The notes beneath the pieces were generated by a model, which did not search any database, was not told the origin of the DNA, and saw only the letters and a program-made list of their open reading frames with translations. From positions 62,001-126,000 of the forward strand of contig JACVZY010000090.1 of NCBI GenBank assembly GCA_014654705.1: 64,000 nt of DNA. The letters run 5' to 3'. Shown here piece after piece: positions 8,231-19,602 of this stretch. The stretch's first letter is position 1, and the number at the start of each line of letters is the position of its first letter. The stretch comes from Ignavibacteria bacterium (GTDB lineage: Bacteria; Bacteroidota; Ignavibacteria; Kapaibacteriales; UBA4661). The position numbers and the translations under genes are program-made.

Positions 8231-9187
8231 TTAGACAAATGGTAGTAAGGCAGGTAGAATCTCAATAGTAAGCGGTAGTTTTCCCGGAAATTCTCCGTCG
8301 GCATCAATCCATACTATTTCATCGGTAGTGGCTGTGATGCGTGTTCCTCGCACAACGCGCACAGCGGCATCGCTTAAGTGCGAACCGGTATAGATTTTTT
8401 GAAATTTAATGGCGGTTTCTATGGAATTAAGCCGATCCACAATCACAACATCAAATACGCCGTCGTTGGGGGCGGCATTGGGCGCAATAATCATCCCGCC
8501 GCCGAAGAAGCGCCCGTTGGCAACCGCTATTAACCTCGTATCAATTATGTCATCAAGCACAATTCGCCCTTCATTCTCAATACGAAGCTGTATAGATTTA
8601 TTGGAGTATTGCCCCAAAGCTATCATTGAGGCTAGATAGAATGCCACTTTGCCGCCGAATCGTTTTAAGAAGGAAGCACGATTAATATGCCGAACAACAT
8701 TTCCGCTCATGCCGAAACTGGCAACATTCAGGAAGTAGCCCGTAAAGTCGCTGTTGTCAAGACGTTTGTGGGTGATTTTGCCAACATCCAGCATTTGACG
8801 ACCGTTATCGGTCAGTAGGCTTGCGATGCGCTGAATAGCTTTTTCTTTCTGTGCTGGAATGCCCAGTGTTTTCGCAACGTCGCTTCCGGTGCCGGAAGGA
8901 ATATAGGAAAGCGCCGCACGGGGCATGACAGCACGGTCATTCACAAAGAAGCCGTTGACGACTTCGTTGAGCGTCCCGTCGCCACCGACAGCGATAATAT
9001 GGTCGTAGCGGCCTTCGCGGAGTGCTTGCGTAGTAAGCATTGTCGCATCTTTGACGGCACGGGTAAAGGAAACGTCGGCGTCTCCGAGTGTTTTGCGGAG
9101 ATAGCGTTCGGTTTCATGCCATGTTTTGCCTGTGCGTCCGTTGCCGGAAGCCGGATTGACAATTACTTTGCGTTTGTGAGAAGCCAT
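8231..9187 (-). CDS. Diacylglycerol/sphingosine kinase-family lipid kinase (YegS/BmrU-like)
   Basis: 318 residues, ATG at 9187. The N-terminus VIVNPASGNGRTGKTW and the nucleotide-binding loop GGDGTLNEVVNGF (about residues 69-81) define the DAGK catalytic family, supported by SYIPSGTGSDVAKTLGIP and by NDGVFDVVIVD in the C-terminal half. It phosphorylates a lipid, by family diacylglycerol or a related polyisoprenoid or sphingoid lipid; the substrate cannot be decided. It lies divergent from atpD with 175 bases between the starts. Confidence 0.92.
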   Translation of the reverse strand: MASHKRKVIVNPASGNGRTGKTWHETERYLRKTLGDADVSFTRAVKDATMLTTQALREGRYDHIIAVGGDGTLNEVVNGFFVNDRAVMPRAALSYIPSGTGSDVAKTLGIPAQKEKAIQRIASLLTDNGRQMLDVGKITHKRLDNSDFTGYFLNVASFGMSGNVVRHINRASFLKRFGGKVAFYLASMIALGQYSNKSIQLRIENEGRIVLDDIIDTRLIAVANGRFFGGGMIIAPNAAPNDGVFDVVIVDRLNSIETAIKFQKIYTGSHLSDAAVRVVRGTRITATTDEIVWIDADGEFPGKLPLTIEILPALLPFV

Positions 9188-9222
9188 TTAATGAAGTGCT
9201 TTGATAGACTGAAGAATTTATT

Positions 9223-9253
9223 TTGCCAAAATGACACTTATTCCGTACTTTTG
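9223..9253 (+). promoter_or_regulatory. Predicted Bacteroidota-type promoter of atpD
   Basis: TTG (9223-9225), 20 bases, then TACTTTTG (9246-9253) matches the TTG-N19/20-TAnnTTTG form used by Bacteroidota sigma-ABfr. It predicts an atpD leader of about 100 bases. Confidence 0.5.
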
Positions 9254-9293
9254 GAGGCTATACGTCCTAGCCGTTCTCAGGTGTACGGCTTGA

Positions 9294-10772
<1,479 letters not shown>

Positions 10773-10786
10773 GCAAGGATTTGATG

Positions 10787-10838
10787 TGAGGCTCTCGGAA
10801 AGGTATTGCTTTTTGCAGAGCCTCACCGTTCCTTTTTT
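10787..10838 (+). terminator. Probable terminator or attenuator after atpD
   Basis: TGAGGCTCT (10787-10795) pairs with AGAGCCTCA (10817-10825) around a 21-base loop, followed by CCGTTCCTTTTTT. It lies between atpD and the Uma2 gene, so the epsilon gene may need read-through or its own promoter. Confidence 0.6.
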
Positions 10839-10852
10839 GTAGGGAAGTAAGT

Positions 10853-11431
10853 ATGGTCGAAACAGCACACAAATACACACTCGCTGATTATGAAGCACTT
10901 CCGGAAGGCGCTCCGTATCAGCTTATTGCAGGAGAATTTGTGATGTCGCCAGCACCAAAGCCACTCCATCAAAATTCTGCTCTTCGTCTTGCACGAAAAA
11001 TGGCAGCCTTTGCAGACATATCTGAGGCGGGCGAGGTTATCATGTCGCCGATTGATGTGTATTTTGACGATGTTGATGCCTACCAACCCGATATTATATT
11101 CATTGCAACAGAGCATCTCGGCATTATTGGCGAGAAAAATATCCAAGGCGCACCGGATATTATCGTTGAGGTACTTTCAAGTAATGCCAAGCATGATTTA
11201 GTTGAAAAGAAAGATGTTTATGAGGCTTCAGGCGTGAAGGAGTATTGGATTGTTGATCCCGATCGCAAGAGTATTGATGTCCTCGAAAACGTGCAGGGTA
11301 AATACGGCAACGAATTTCGTGTGTTTTCGCGCGGGCGCAATGGCACGGGTAGTGTAGAGTCAAAGGTATTGGATGGTCTTTCGATTGAACTAGCGTATGT
11401 GTTTGCACCATTCAGAAAACAACATTTCTGA
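10853..11431 (+). CDS. Uma2-family putative restriction-endonuclease-fold protein
   Basis: 192 residues, ATG 10853 behind AGGGAAG. The fold motifs of Uma2/DUF820 are present: N-terminal LADYEALPEGAPYQLIAGE, then YQPDIIFIA, APDIIVEVLS and YWIVDPDRKSIDVLE, which carry the Asp, Asp/Glu and Lys positions of a PD-(D/E)XK nuclease. The family is expanded in cyanobacteria, Chloroflexi and some Chlorobi; its biological role is not settled. It sits between atpD and atpC, probably as an insertion of a mobile or expanding gene family into the beta-epsilon pair. Confidence 0.9.
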   Translation: MVETAHKYTLADYEALPEGAPYQLIAGEFVMSPAPKPLHQNSALRLARKMAAFADISEAGEVIMSPIDVYFDDVDAYQPDIIFIATEHLGIIGEKNIQGAPDIIVEVLSSNAKHDLVEKKDVYEASGVKEYWIVDPDRKSIDVLENVQGKYGNEFRVFSRGRNGTGSVESKVLDGLSIELAYVFAPFRKQHF

Positions 11432-11458
11432 AAGACGATAACCAGAAATAACAGCGAT

Positions 11459-11836
11459 ATGACAGCTCAGCACGCAAGAATCGCGGAAAAGTTCGGCTTG
11501 TTTACTGAAACATGGACACCGAAAATCATTGGCGATTTGAACGAAAATTTCGTCAAAATTGCACGACTCCGAGATGATTTTGTCTGGCATAGCCACGAAA
11601 ACGAAGATGAGCTTTTTGTCGTATTCAAAGGAACATTGCTTATGGATTTCCGCGACGGAACGACAGCAGCCGTCCAATCCGGCGAAATTTTGATTGTCCC
11701 CAAAGGCGTGGAGCACCGCCCGTACACGAATGGCGAAGAAGTCTGGGTAATGCTTGTCGAGCCGAAAACCACGCTCCACACAGGCAACGAGCAAACAAGT
11801 CAGACCGTAGCAATAGAAACACAAGTACGAATTTGA
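11459..11836 (+). CDS. Cupin-domain protein
   Basis: 125 residues, ATG 11459, 27 bases after the Uma2 stop. A single cupin_2 barrel: motif 1 is HSHENEDELFVVFKG with metal ligands H44, H46 and probably E51, and motif 2 is PKGVEHRPYTN with H86. It should bind a divalent metal in the cytoplasm. Cupins of this size include isomerases, dioxygenases and sugar-binding regulators; nothing here fixes the role. It ends 26 bases before atpC. Confidence 0.9.
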   Translation: MTAQHARIAEKFGLFTETWTPKIIGDLNENFVKIARLRDDFVWHSHENEDELFVVFKGTLLMDFRDGTTAAVQSGEILIVPKGVEHRPYTNGEEVWVMLVEPKTTLHTGNEQTSQTVAIETQVRI

Positions 11837-11862
11837 ATCATCTTTTCATTTCTCAGTAACGT

Positions 11863-12270
11863 ATGACCACAGGAAAACCCTTCGACCTCGAAATTATCAC
11901 TCCTTCGGGGCTTGCCTTTGAGGGTAAAGTCGAGGCAGTAACCGTTCCGGCAAAAGACAAGCCGTTTCAAGTGCTTGCCAACCACGCACCGATTATGGCA
12001 GAACTTGGTATTGGCGCAATCAAATTCAACGATAGTGCTAATAAGACAACACTTTTTGCTACAAGCGGTGGCTTTGTGCAGGTGCTAAAGAACAAGGTTT
12101 CATGCGTCGTCGAGACAGCAGAAGAATCTTTGGCTATTGATGCGGCTCGTGCTTTGGAAGCAAAAAAGCGGGCAGAAGAGCGCCTTGCAAAGCGGCAAGA
12201 ACACGACGCGCTCCGCGCGGAAATGTCATTGGCGCGGGCAATTAACCGACTCAATATCGCCGGAAAATAA
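11863..12270 (+). CDS. atpC: F-type ATP synthase subunit epsilon
   Basis: 135 residues, ATG 11863. Central-stalk subunit that couples and inhibits F1. The N-terminal beta-sandwich (FDLEIITPSGLAFEGKV, and PFQVLANHAPIMAELGIG) and a C-terminal two-helix domain (AARALEAKKRAEERLAKRQ) are both present, so the protein is of full type. It is separated from its usual neighbour atpD by two unrelated genes, and followed by a strong terminator. Confidence 0.96.
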   Translation: MTTGKPFDLEIITPSGLAFEGKVEAVTVPAKDKPFQVLANHAPIMAELGIGAIKFNDSANKTTLFATSGGFVQVLKNKVSCVVETAEESLAIDAARALEAKKRAEERLAKRQEHDALRAEMSLARAINRLNIAGK

Positions 12271-12288
12271 CTATATGAGTTTTTGTGA

Positions 12289-12343
12289 AGCGAAGTTCTC
12301 CGAAACGTGTCTTAGTGCGCCTTCGGGGAACTTCGCTTTTTTT
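12289..12343 (+). terminator. Rho-independent terminator after atpC
   Basis: AGCGAAGTTCTCCGAA (12289-12304) pairs with TTCGGGGAACTTCGCT (12322-12337), with one wobble pair, and runs into TTTTTTT. It closes the atpD-Uma2-cupin-atpC unit. Confidence 0.9.
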
Positions 12344-12372
12344 ATTTCCCATCACCTATCTCTATATCTGCG

Positions 12373-13521
12373 ATGATGCGTTTTTTCGTTGTTGTTTGCT
12401 GTGCATTGTGGAGTACGATATTTGGGAATGCAGAAATATTTGCTTGCACCGAAGACAGTACAATCGCAATAGAAGCCTCCCGTGCCAAAGCGTTTGAATT
12501 GATACGCTTGCAGCGTTTTGAAGAGGCACTTGCCGTTGCAAAACAAGAAGTGGTAAAATTTCCACGCCATGCCTCAACGCAGCTGACAATGGCTCAAATA
12601 TATCTTAGTGTACAAGGATATGGCGCGCGACTTGCTGATAGTGCTGGGTTTAAAGCCCAGCAAGCAGTCGCACAAGCACTTCAATTCAGCGACACCAGCA
12701 ACATTGTTGATGAACTAGTAAATTGGGTACTCACTGATCCCAATACCGGCTGTCAGTTGAGTGTACGTATCGGTAAGCTCTTCTATGCAATGGATATGCC
12801 GATGACTGCTATCATTTTTCTTAATAATGCGCTCACCGAGTGTACAGCAGATAGTAATGCTGCATATTCACGATATTTACTTGGTCAGTGCCTTCTCAAT
12901 ACTACATGGCAAAAATCTTCCGCCAATTTTAATGCTGCCAGTTTTATTCGCCCTCCAGATGTAATACGGCAGAATCTTCTTACAGCCCTACGGCTATTGA
13001 AAGAAGGGATGACAATGCAAACGACAGCTACATACTTTTACAGTTTGCTAGGCGACATTCATACGGAACTGGCAATATTAAACGATAGCAATAAAACGGA
13101 ACACGAGGCAATAGCAACGTCTGCGTACAAAGCTGCTATTATTGCTGCTATCAATCGAAAAGCAGCACGTGGGTTTATAGAGGATACAGCAAAAACTGAT
13201 GGGAAACTGCGCCGAACAGCACGTTTTGATGACTTTGCACTCCAAGATACCGAACCGAATGTAGATATAAAAGCATTAGCGCGAAAAGTTGTGTACCCAT
13301 CAGAAGCAAAAAGCATGGGAATGGCTGGTAAGATAATGACAATGGTCTATGTTAATCGCTATGGAGACATAAAAGCGCTTATCGTTTACACCAAAGATGC
13401 TGAATCCTTCGAGCCCACTATTACGAATGCTATTATGAACACTCCATTTACGCCCGCTAAAGAGGGTCGTATTCCAGTTGGTAGTTTAGTAACAATTCCA
13501 TTCATCTTTCGCATTCGATAA
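12373..13521 (+). CDS. Secreted protein with helical repeats and TonB C-terminal-like domain
   Basis: 382 residues, ATG 12373. Residues 1-24 are a signal peptide. Residues about 30-280 look helical and TPR-like (FELIRLQRFEEALAVAK, YLLGQCLLN, YFYSLLGDIH). The end (about 300-382) resembles the TonB C-terminal fold: VVYPSEAKSMGMAGKIM, then VYVNRYGDIKALIVY and a final TIPFIFRIR. No transmembrane anchor follows the signal peptide, so unlike true TonB it probably does not span from the inner membrane; such proteins are common in Bacteroidota and their role is unclear. It is 36 bases upstream of the metallo-beta-lactamase and may share its transcript. Confidence 0.8.
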   Translation: MMRFFVVVCCALWSTIFGNAEIFACTEDSTIAIEASRAKAFELIRLQRFEEALAVAKQEVVKFPRHASTQLTMAQIYLSVQGYGARLADSAGFKAQQAVAQALQFSDTSNIVDELVNWVLTDPNTGCQLSVRIGKLFYAMDMPMTAIIFLNNALTECTADSNAAYSRYLLGQCLLNTTWQKSSANFNAASFIRPPDVIRQNLLTALRLLKEGMTMQTTATYFYSLLGDIHTELAILNDSNKTEHEAIATSAYKAAIIAAINRKAARGFIEDTAKTDGKLRRTARFDDFALQDTEPNVDIKALARKVVYPSEAKSMGMAGKIMTMVYVNRYGDIKALIVYTKDAESFEPTITNAIMNTPFTPAKEGRIPVGSLVTIPFIFRIR

Positions 13522-13557
13522 TTTTTCTGTACCACAAATATACTCTATCAAGAAGAT

Positions 13558-14331
13558 ATGAAAAATTACATCCTCATCTCTGTTTGCTGCATCATCTTTT
13601 GCTTTTCTATTTCACCTCTGTTTGCACAGAAGCCAGATTCCGCCACTGTAGCACGGAGTGTGGATTTCGTCAAAATGACCGACGGCGTGTGGCGGCATAT
13701 CTCACACGTCTGGTACATGGGCGAGCCTGTGCCGTCAAACGGTCTCATTATCGAAGCGGACAACGAACTTTTGATGGTAGATACGCCTTGTAACGACCAG
13801 CAGACCGACAGTCTGCTTCGGTGGGCAGACAAAACCTTGCACAAACCCTTTCGCAAGGTCATTGCCACACACGCCCACGGAGACCGCGTCGGAGGACTGG
13901 CAACGCTTCAGAAGCATGGAATTGATGTATGGACGACACCGCTCACGGGCGAATGGTCTGTGAAACGTGGCTATGGTGCACCCAGCAAAGCAATCCTTCC
14001 GAACGACACGACATTTCGTTTCGGTAAGTTTACGCTTCGCGTGTTCTTCCCCGGAGCAGGTCATACGGTGGATAATATCGTGGTTGGGATAGCTGAACCG
14101 CGTATTGTGGTGGGTGGTTGCCTTATTAAGACTGCCGAAACGCAGAGTGTCGGTTTCATCGGAGATGCTGTCTTGAACGAATGGTCGAACAGTGTGCGCA
14201 AGGTCGAGGAACAGTTCAGCACGGCTTCGGTGGTCGTGCCGGGGCACGGTGAGCCAGGTGATAAAGGGCTGTTTCAGCATACCATCAGTATTATCGAGAA
14301 ACATTTGAAACAGCGCCCTGCTAAAAAGTAA
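13558..14331 (+). CDS. Subclass B1-type metallo-beta-lactamase
   Basis: 257 residues with signal peptide 1-23 (cleavage before QKPDS), so periplasmic. The B1 zinc ligands are all present and in order: H105, H107 and D109 in THAHGDRVGG, H169 in GAGHTVDN, C188 in VGGCLIK with the carboxylate-binding K191 three residues on, and H230 in VPGHGEPGD. The Cys plus Lys pattern separates B1 from B2, B3 and from ordinary MBL-fold hydrolases. By family it hydrolyses penicillins, cephalosporins and carbapenems with one or two zinc ions; activity is not shown here. The stop codon abuts the start of the class D gene. Confidence 0.9.
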   Translation: MKNYILISVCCIIFCFSISPLFAQKPDSATVARSVDFVKMTDGVWRHISHVWYMGEPVPSNGLIIEADNELLMVDTPCNDQQTDSLLRWADKTLHKPFRKVIATHAHGDRVGGLATLQKHGIDVWTTPLTGEWSVKRGYGAPSKAILPNDTTFRFGKFTLRVFFPGAGHTVDNIVVGIAEPRIVVGGCLIKTAETQSVGFIGDAVLNEWSNSVRKVEEQFSTASVVVPGHGEPGDKGLFQHTISIIEKHLKQRPAKK

Positions 14332-15183
14332 ATGAAAAGTAGCCGCTCATTTTTTTTATTCTGTTTGTATAATGCTATGGTACGCCGACTCTTGGCTCTT
14401 TCTTGCTTTGTAATGATTTGGTTTGGATTTTTATTTCAGGTAACGGCACAAAAACAGCCTTCCGCGAGGCAACGTCCCGAATGGCAGCATTTCTTCGACA
14501 GCGCAGGGGTAAAAGGTTGCTTTCTTCTATATGACGCAAAAGCCGGACAATATCACGCCTACAACCCGAAGCGCTGCAAAGTGTCGTTTCTTCCTGCTTC
14601 CACATTCAAAATTCCGAATTCCATTATTGGCTTAGAAACGGGCGTTATCACTGATGCGGAATACGTTATCAAATGGGATGGTGTGAAGCGCAGTCGAGAT
14701 GAATGGAACCGCGACCACACCTTGTGGTCGGCAATCGCTGTTTCGTGTGTACCGTACTATCAGGAATTAGCACGGCGTGTGGGCGCAAAGCGCATGAAAG
14801 CATACGTGGACGCGCTACAGTATGGTAATAGAAATATCGGTGATGAAATTGATAGCTTTTGGCTTCGCGGGCGGCTTCGTATCACCTGTTTCGAGCAAAT
14901 TGACTTTCTGCGCCGTTTTCAAGCCGAAACACTTCCTGTTTCCAAGCGGTCTATGGGCATTGTGAAGGATATTATGCGTCTGGATTCCACAGATAGATAT
15001 GTCCTTCGTGGAAAAACTGGCTGGACGGACACACAGCGCGTAGGCTGGTTTGTTGGGTGGGTGGAAACCAAGGATAACACATACTTCTTTGCCTGCAATA
15101 TTGATATGCCCGACAACAACCCCAAACCAGCAGCCCGACGAGCAATCACAGAGCAGATTCTGCGCTCACTCAAGGTAATGTAA
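14332..15183 (+). CDS. Class D (OXA-type) beta-lactamase
   Basis: 283 residues from ATG 14332, directly after the TAA of the metallo-beta-lactamase; a second in-frame ATG at 14377 gives a more typical signal peptide (MVRRLLALSCFVMIWFGFL, cleavage near TAQ). Class D motifs are complete: S90-TFK (catalytic Ser, Lys93 expected to be carboxylated), SCV at 138-140, YGN at 164-166, FW at 176-177, and KTG at 228-230. It hydrolyses beta-lactams through an acyl-serine. Spacing indicates translational coupling with the upstream metallo-enzyme. Confidence 0.93.
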   Translation: MKSSRSFFLFCLYNAMVRRLLALSCFVMIWFGFLFQVTAQKQPSARQRPEWQHFFDSAGVKGCFLLYDAKAGQYHAYNPKRCKVSFLPASTFKIPNSIIGLETGVITDAEYVIKWDGVKRSRDEWNRDHTLWSAIAVSCVPYYQELARRVGAKRMKAYVDALQYGNRNIGDEIDSFWLRGRLRITCFEQIDFLRRFQAETLPVSKRSMGIVKDIMRLDSTDRYVLRGKTGWTDTQRVGWFVGWVETKDNTYFFACNIDMPDNNPKPAARRAITEQILRSLKVM

Positions 15184-15216
15184 CAATTCTTCGCAAGCAT
15201 TCACCATAGAAAGACT

Positions 15217-15942
15217 ATGAAACCAATAGCCATTATCGCCGCCGCATCCAAAGGTATGGGCGCAGCAACCGCACAAGAACTTGCTGCACGCGGGTACAAT
15301 CTCGTTTTGATGAGTCGCTCGGCAGATATTCACAGCGTTGTCGAAACGCTTGCAGACAAAACAAGTGTTCATAACACAAGCGTTCACGCCGTACAGGGAT
15401 CTGTAACGGACGAGCAAGATTTGAAGCGACTTGTGGAAACAGCGATAGACAAATTTGGACGTATTGACGTGCTGGTAAATAATACGGGGCATCCGCCAAA
15501 AGGCAAGGCGCTTGCGCTTTCCGACGATGATTGGCGCACGGGATTTGACCTTATTTTCATGAGCGTTATTCGACTCATGCGCCTTGTCACGCCTGTCATG
15601 GAAAAACAACAAAAGGGCGCTATTGTCAATATCTCCTCGTTTGCAGCTCTGGAACCAAGTGTGGAGCGTCCGGTATCGTCCACCATGCGTGCGGCGCTAG
15701 CAAACTTTACCAAACTCTACGCCCGCGAATATGCCCACGCCAACATCCGCATGAACAGCCTTCTGCCAGGGTACGTGGATAGCTACAACGTAACACAAGA
15801 AACGCTGGCGACAATCCCAATGGGACGCGTCGGCACGGTGGAGGAAGTTGCAAAAACGATTGCTTTCTTGCTTTCGGATGATGCGGCTTTCATTACGGGG
15901 CAGAATATTGTTTTTGATGGCGGAATGACGCAGCGGATGTAA
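15217..15942 (+). CDS. Atypical SDR protein lacking the YxxxK catalytic pair
   Basis: 241 residues, ATG 15217, 33 bases after the class D gene. The Rossmann part is intact: AAASKGMGAATAQELA, NNTGHPPKG, and the Ser-bearing NISSFAA. Where Tyr and Lys belong the sequence reads VSSTMRAALANF, so Tyr is replaced by Ser and Lys by Arg. The C-terminus keeps FITGQNIVFDGG. It belongs to the FabG-like part of the SDR family, in a subgroup without the usual proton donor, so its reaction, if any, is uncertain. Its place behind the lactamase genes may be chance. Confidence 0.85.
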   Translation: MKPIAIIAAASKGMGAATAQELAARGYNLVLMSRSADIHSVVETLADKTSVHNTSVHAVQGSVTDEQDLKRLVETAIDKFGRIDVLVNNTGHPPKGKALALSDDDWRTGFDLIFMSVIRLMRLVTPVMEKQQKGAIVNISSFAALEPSVERPVSSTMRAALANFTKLYAREYAHANIRMNSLLPGYVDSYNVTQETLATIPMGRVGTVEEVAKTIAFLLSDDAAFITGQNIVFDGGMTQRM

Positions 15943-15994
15943 GCAAATATCCGCCATTAACTGACATTTTGAATAATAAATTATTGATAAATAA

Positions 15995-17479
<1,485 letters not shown>

Positions 17480-17536
17480 GTTTGACCTTGAGCTGAAAAT
17501 TGCCCTCTTCAAACTCTTTGACTATTCTTTGGTTTT

Positions 17537-18421
17537 ATGCGCATACTTCTCACAGGTACAGCTGGGCGTATCGGACGGGCGATTCACGTCCGTTTGTCGC
17601 CAGTGTACGATATCATCGGTTTGGACAGGTCGCCCGCCTCGACGGTAGATATCGTCGGTGATGTTACAAACAGCGCACTACTGAGTAGTTTGTGTGCGGG
17701 AGTAAATGCAATCGTTCATACGGCGGCTCTTCATGCTCCGCACGTAGGGATTGTTTCTGACGCAGAGTTTGAGCGCATCAATGTTGAAGCTACACAGAAA
17801 TTGATTGAAACGGCGATTGCCTGCCGTGTGCCGCGTATTATCTTTACCAGCACAACAGCGCTCTACGGCTCTTCCGCTCGTGCGTCGGATTCGGCTGTAT
17901 GGGTTGATGAAAACACACACGCCCATCCTCTCACCATTTACCACCGCACGAAACTTGCTGCCGAGGCATTGTTGCAAACCGCAGCGAAGGAGTATGGGTT
18001 GGCGGTGCGAATCCTCCGAATGTCGCGCTGTTTTCCAGAGCCTGCACCCCAAATGGCGGTGTACCGTTTGTATCGCGGTGTTGATGCACGTGATGTGGCG
18101 GATGCACACGCATTGGCGTTGGAGGATGTCGGTGAAGGCTGTAACACTTATATTATCTCTGGCACGACACCATTTCAGAGAGATGATTGCTCTGCGCTCT
18201 GGCACAGTGCCCCAACAGTTCTGGCGCGGTGTGTACCGGAACTTGTGCGGGATTTTGCCCGTCGTGGGTGGGAACTTCCCGCACGGATTGACCGCGTATA
18301 TGACTCTTCAAAGGCACAAAGGGAGCTTGGCTGGGAGCCACGTTTCGGATATAGCAATGTACTTTCACTCTTTGACCAATGTCTGTCGGAAGTTCTCCCA
18401 GCAGTACGATTGCGCCCTTGA
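17537..18421 (+). CDS. NAD-dependent epimerase/dehydratase family protein
   Basis: 294 residues, ATG 17537. An extended SDR with the nucleotide loop TGTAGRIGRAIH at residues 6-17, HTAALHAPHVG, the active-site Thr/Ser in FTSTTALYG, and YHRTK carrying the catalytic Tyr and Lys. It likely acts on a nucleotide sugar, but the substrate cannot be read. The C-terminal half (RVYDSSKAQRELGWEP) is typical of UDP-sugar epimerases. No sugar-pathway neighbours. Confidence 0.9.
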   Translation: MRILLTGTAGRIGRAIHVRLSPVYDIIGLDRSPASTVDIVGDVTNSALLSSLCAGVNAIVHTAALHAPHVGIVSDAEFERINVEATQKLIETAIACRVPRIIFTSTTALYGSSARASDSAVWVDENTHAHPLTIYHRTKLAAEALLQTAAKEYGLAVRILRMSRCFPEPAPQMAVYRLYRGVDARDVADAHALALEDVGEGCNTYIISGTTPFQRDDCSALWHSAPTVLARCVPELVRDFARRGWELPARIDRVYDSSKAQRELGWEPRFGYSNVLSLFDQCLSEVLPAVRLRP

Positions 18422-18545
18422 AGTTGCCGGACAAATCTCTTCCTTTGCAGACAAATTCTCCGTGTTTGCCGATTCGTTTTTCCCGTCTCTACTTTTTTTT
18501 CGTTCTTTGTGAAGTTTACAATTCTCCCACGTCACTTCACATGCA

Positions 18546-19472
18546 ATGTACGCAGTAGAAACTAACGGTTTAACGTATAGCTTCAGAGCTGGCTTCGCAA
18601 AGCGCACGGGTTCTGTGACTCCTGTGTTGCACAATATTTGCCTCCAAGTTCCGAAAGGCTCTATTTACGGATTTTTGGGGCAAAACGGGGCAGGAAAAAC
18701 CACCACACTCCGCCTCATTCTGGGGTTGCTCAGGCGGCAGCAAGGAAGCATTACCATTTTGGGTAAATCCTTCGAGGAAAATCGCATAGCTATTCTTCGT
18801 GATATCGGTTCGCTCATTGAATCACCGTCGCTGTATGCACATTTGACCGCGGCGGAGAATCTTACCATTTTTCAAAAAATCCATCAGGTGCCGATAAAAC
18901 GTATTGGAGAAGTGCTGGATTTGGTTGGGCTTGTCGGTACGGGCAAGAAGAAAGCCGGGCAGTTTTCGCTTGGTATGAAGCAGCGCTTGGGGCTGGCTAT
19001 CGCGCTTCTCAATAATCCCACACTCCTTATCTTGGACGAACCCACGAATGGGCTTGACCCGAATGGCATTATCGAAATGCGTGAGCTTTTGAAGCATCTC
19101 CATCGTGAACAGGGCATTAGTATCTTGATTTCAAGTCATCTTCTGGCGGAAATTGAGCGTCTCGTAACGCACGTCGGCATCATCCACAAAGGAGAACTAG
19201 TCTTTCAAGGGACGCTTCCGGAACTCATGATGCGCCGTGACCAAAACTCTGCACTTGTCCTCGAAACCAGCGACAAGCAATCTACAATGCGCCTTCTGGA
19301 ACAAATGCACCTCAGCCCGGTACTGGAAGCAAATGCGGTCGTGCTGCCTTTTTTACCAAAGGAAATCGTTGCTGACGTAGCACGTACTCTGGTTCAGAAC
19401 AATATTTCTGTGTACGGTATCGCACGGCGAAATGATGATTTGGAAACGATTTTTATGAATGTCATCAAGTAA
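18546..19472 (+). CDS. ABC transporter ATP-binding protein (NatA/CcmA-like)
   Basis: 308 residues, ATG 18546. Walker A GQNGAGKTTT near 44-53, signature FSLGMKQRLGLA near 139-150, and Walker B LLILDEPTNGLDPNG near 159-173 are complete, with an H-loop His in SSHLL. The C-terminal extension of about 90 residues is typical of ATPases that pair with ABC-2 permeases. It drives the permease encoded 130 bases downstream. The neighbouring LytS/LytTR genes suggest a bacitracin- or NatAB-like stress export unit (inference). Confidence 0.95.
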   Translation: MYAVETNGLTYSFRAGFAKRTGSVTPVLHNICLQVPKGSIYGFLGQNGAGKTTTLRLILGLLRRQQGSITILGKSFEENRIAILRDIGSLIESPSLYAHLTAAENLTIFQKIHQVPIKRIGEVLDLVGLVGTGKKKAGQFSLGMKQRLGLAIALLNNPTLLILDEPTNGLDPNGIIEMRELLKHLHREQGISILISSHLLAEIERLVTHVGIIHKGELVFQGTLPELMMRRDQNSALVLETSDKQSTMRLLEQMHLSPVLEANAVVLPFLPKEIVADVARTLVQNNISVYGIARRNDDLETIFMNVIK

Positions 19473-19477
19473 GAAAG

Positions 19478-19590
19478 CGTTGAGTTTTGAGTGCTGATTG
19501 TTGAGTTTTAGGAACTTGCAACACGAGCATTCGTCGAACTCATAGCATTTTTTTCGCACGCTCAAAATTCAGCACTCAACACTCAAAACT
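19478..19590. repeat. Inverted GAGTTTTGAGTGCTGA-type repeats between ATPase and permease
   Basis: TTTTGAGTGCTGATTGTTGAG (19485-19505) recurs as an inverted, imperfect copy at 19561-19590. The bases between may form a long hairpin or be remnants of an intergenic repeat. It could modulate ATPase to permease read-through. Confidence 0.5.
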
Positions 19591-19602
19591 ATCTTAAAAA
19601 AT

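Noticed and set aside
13558-14331. Alternative reading of the MBL as a glyoxalase II or general MBL-fold hydrolase
   Set aside because: The Cys188/Lys191 pair in GGCLIK and the THAHGD order fit subclass B1 better than glyoxalase II, which has THxHxDH and no such Cys.
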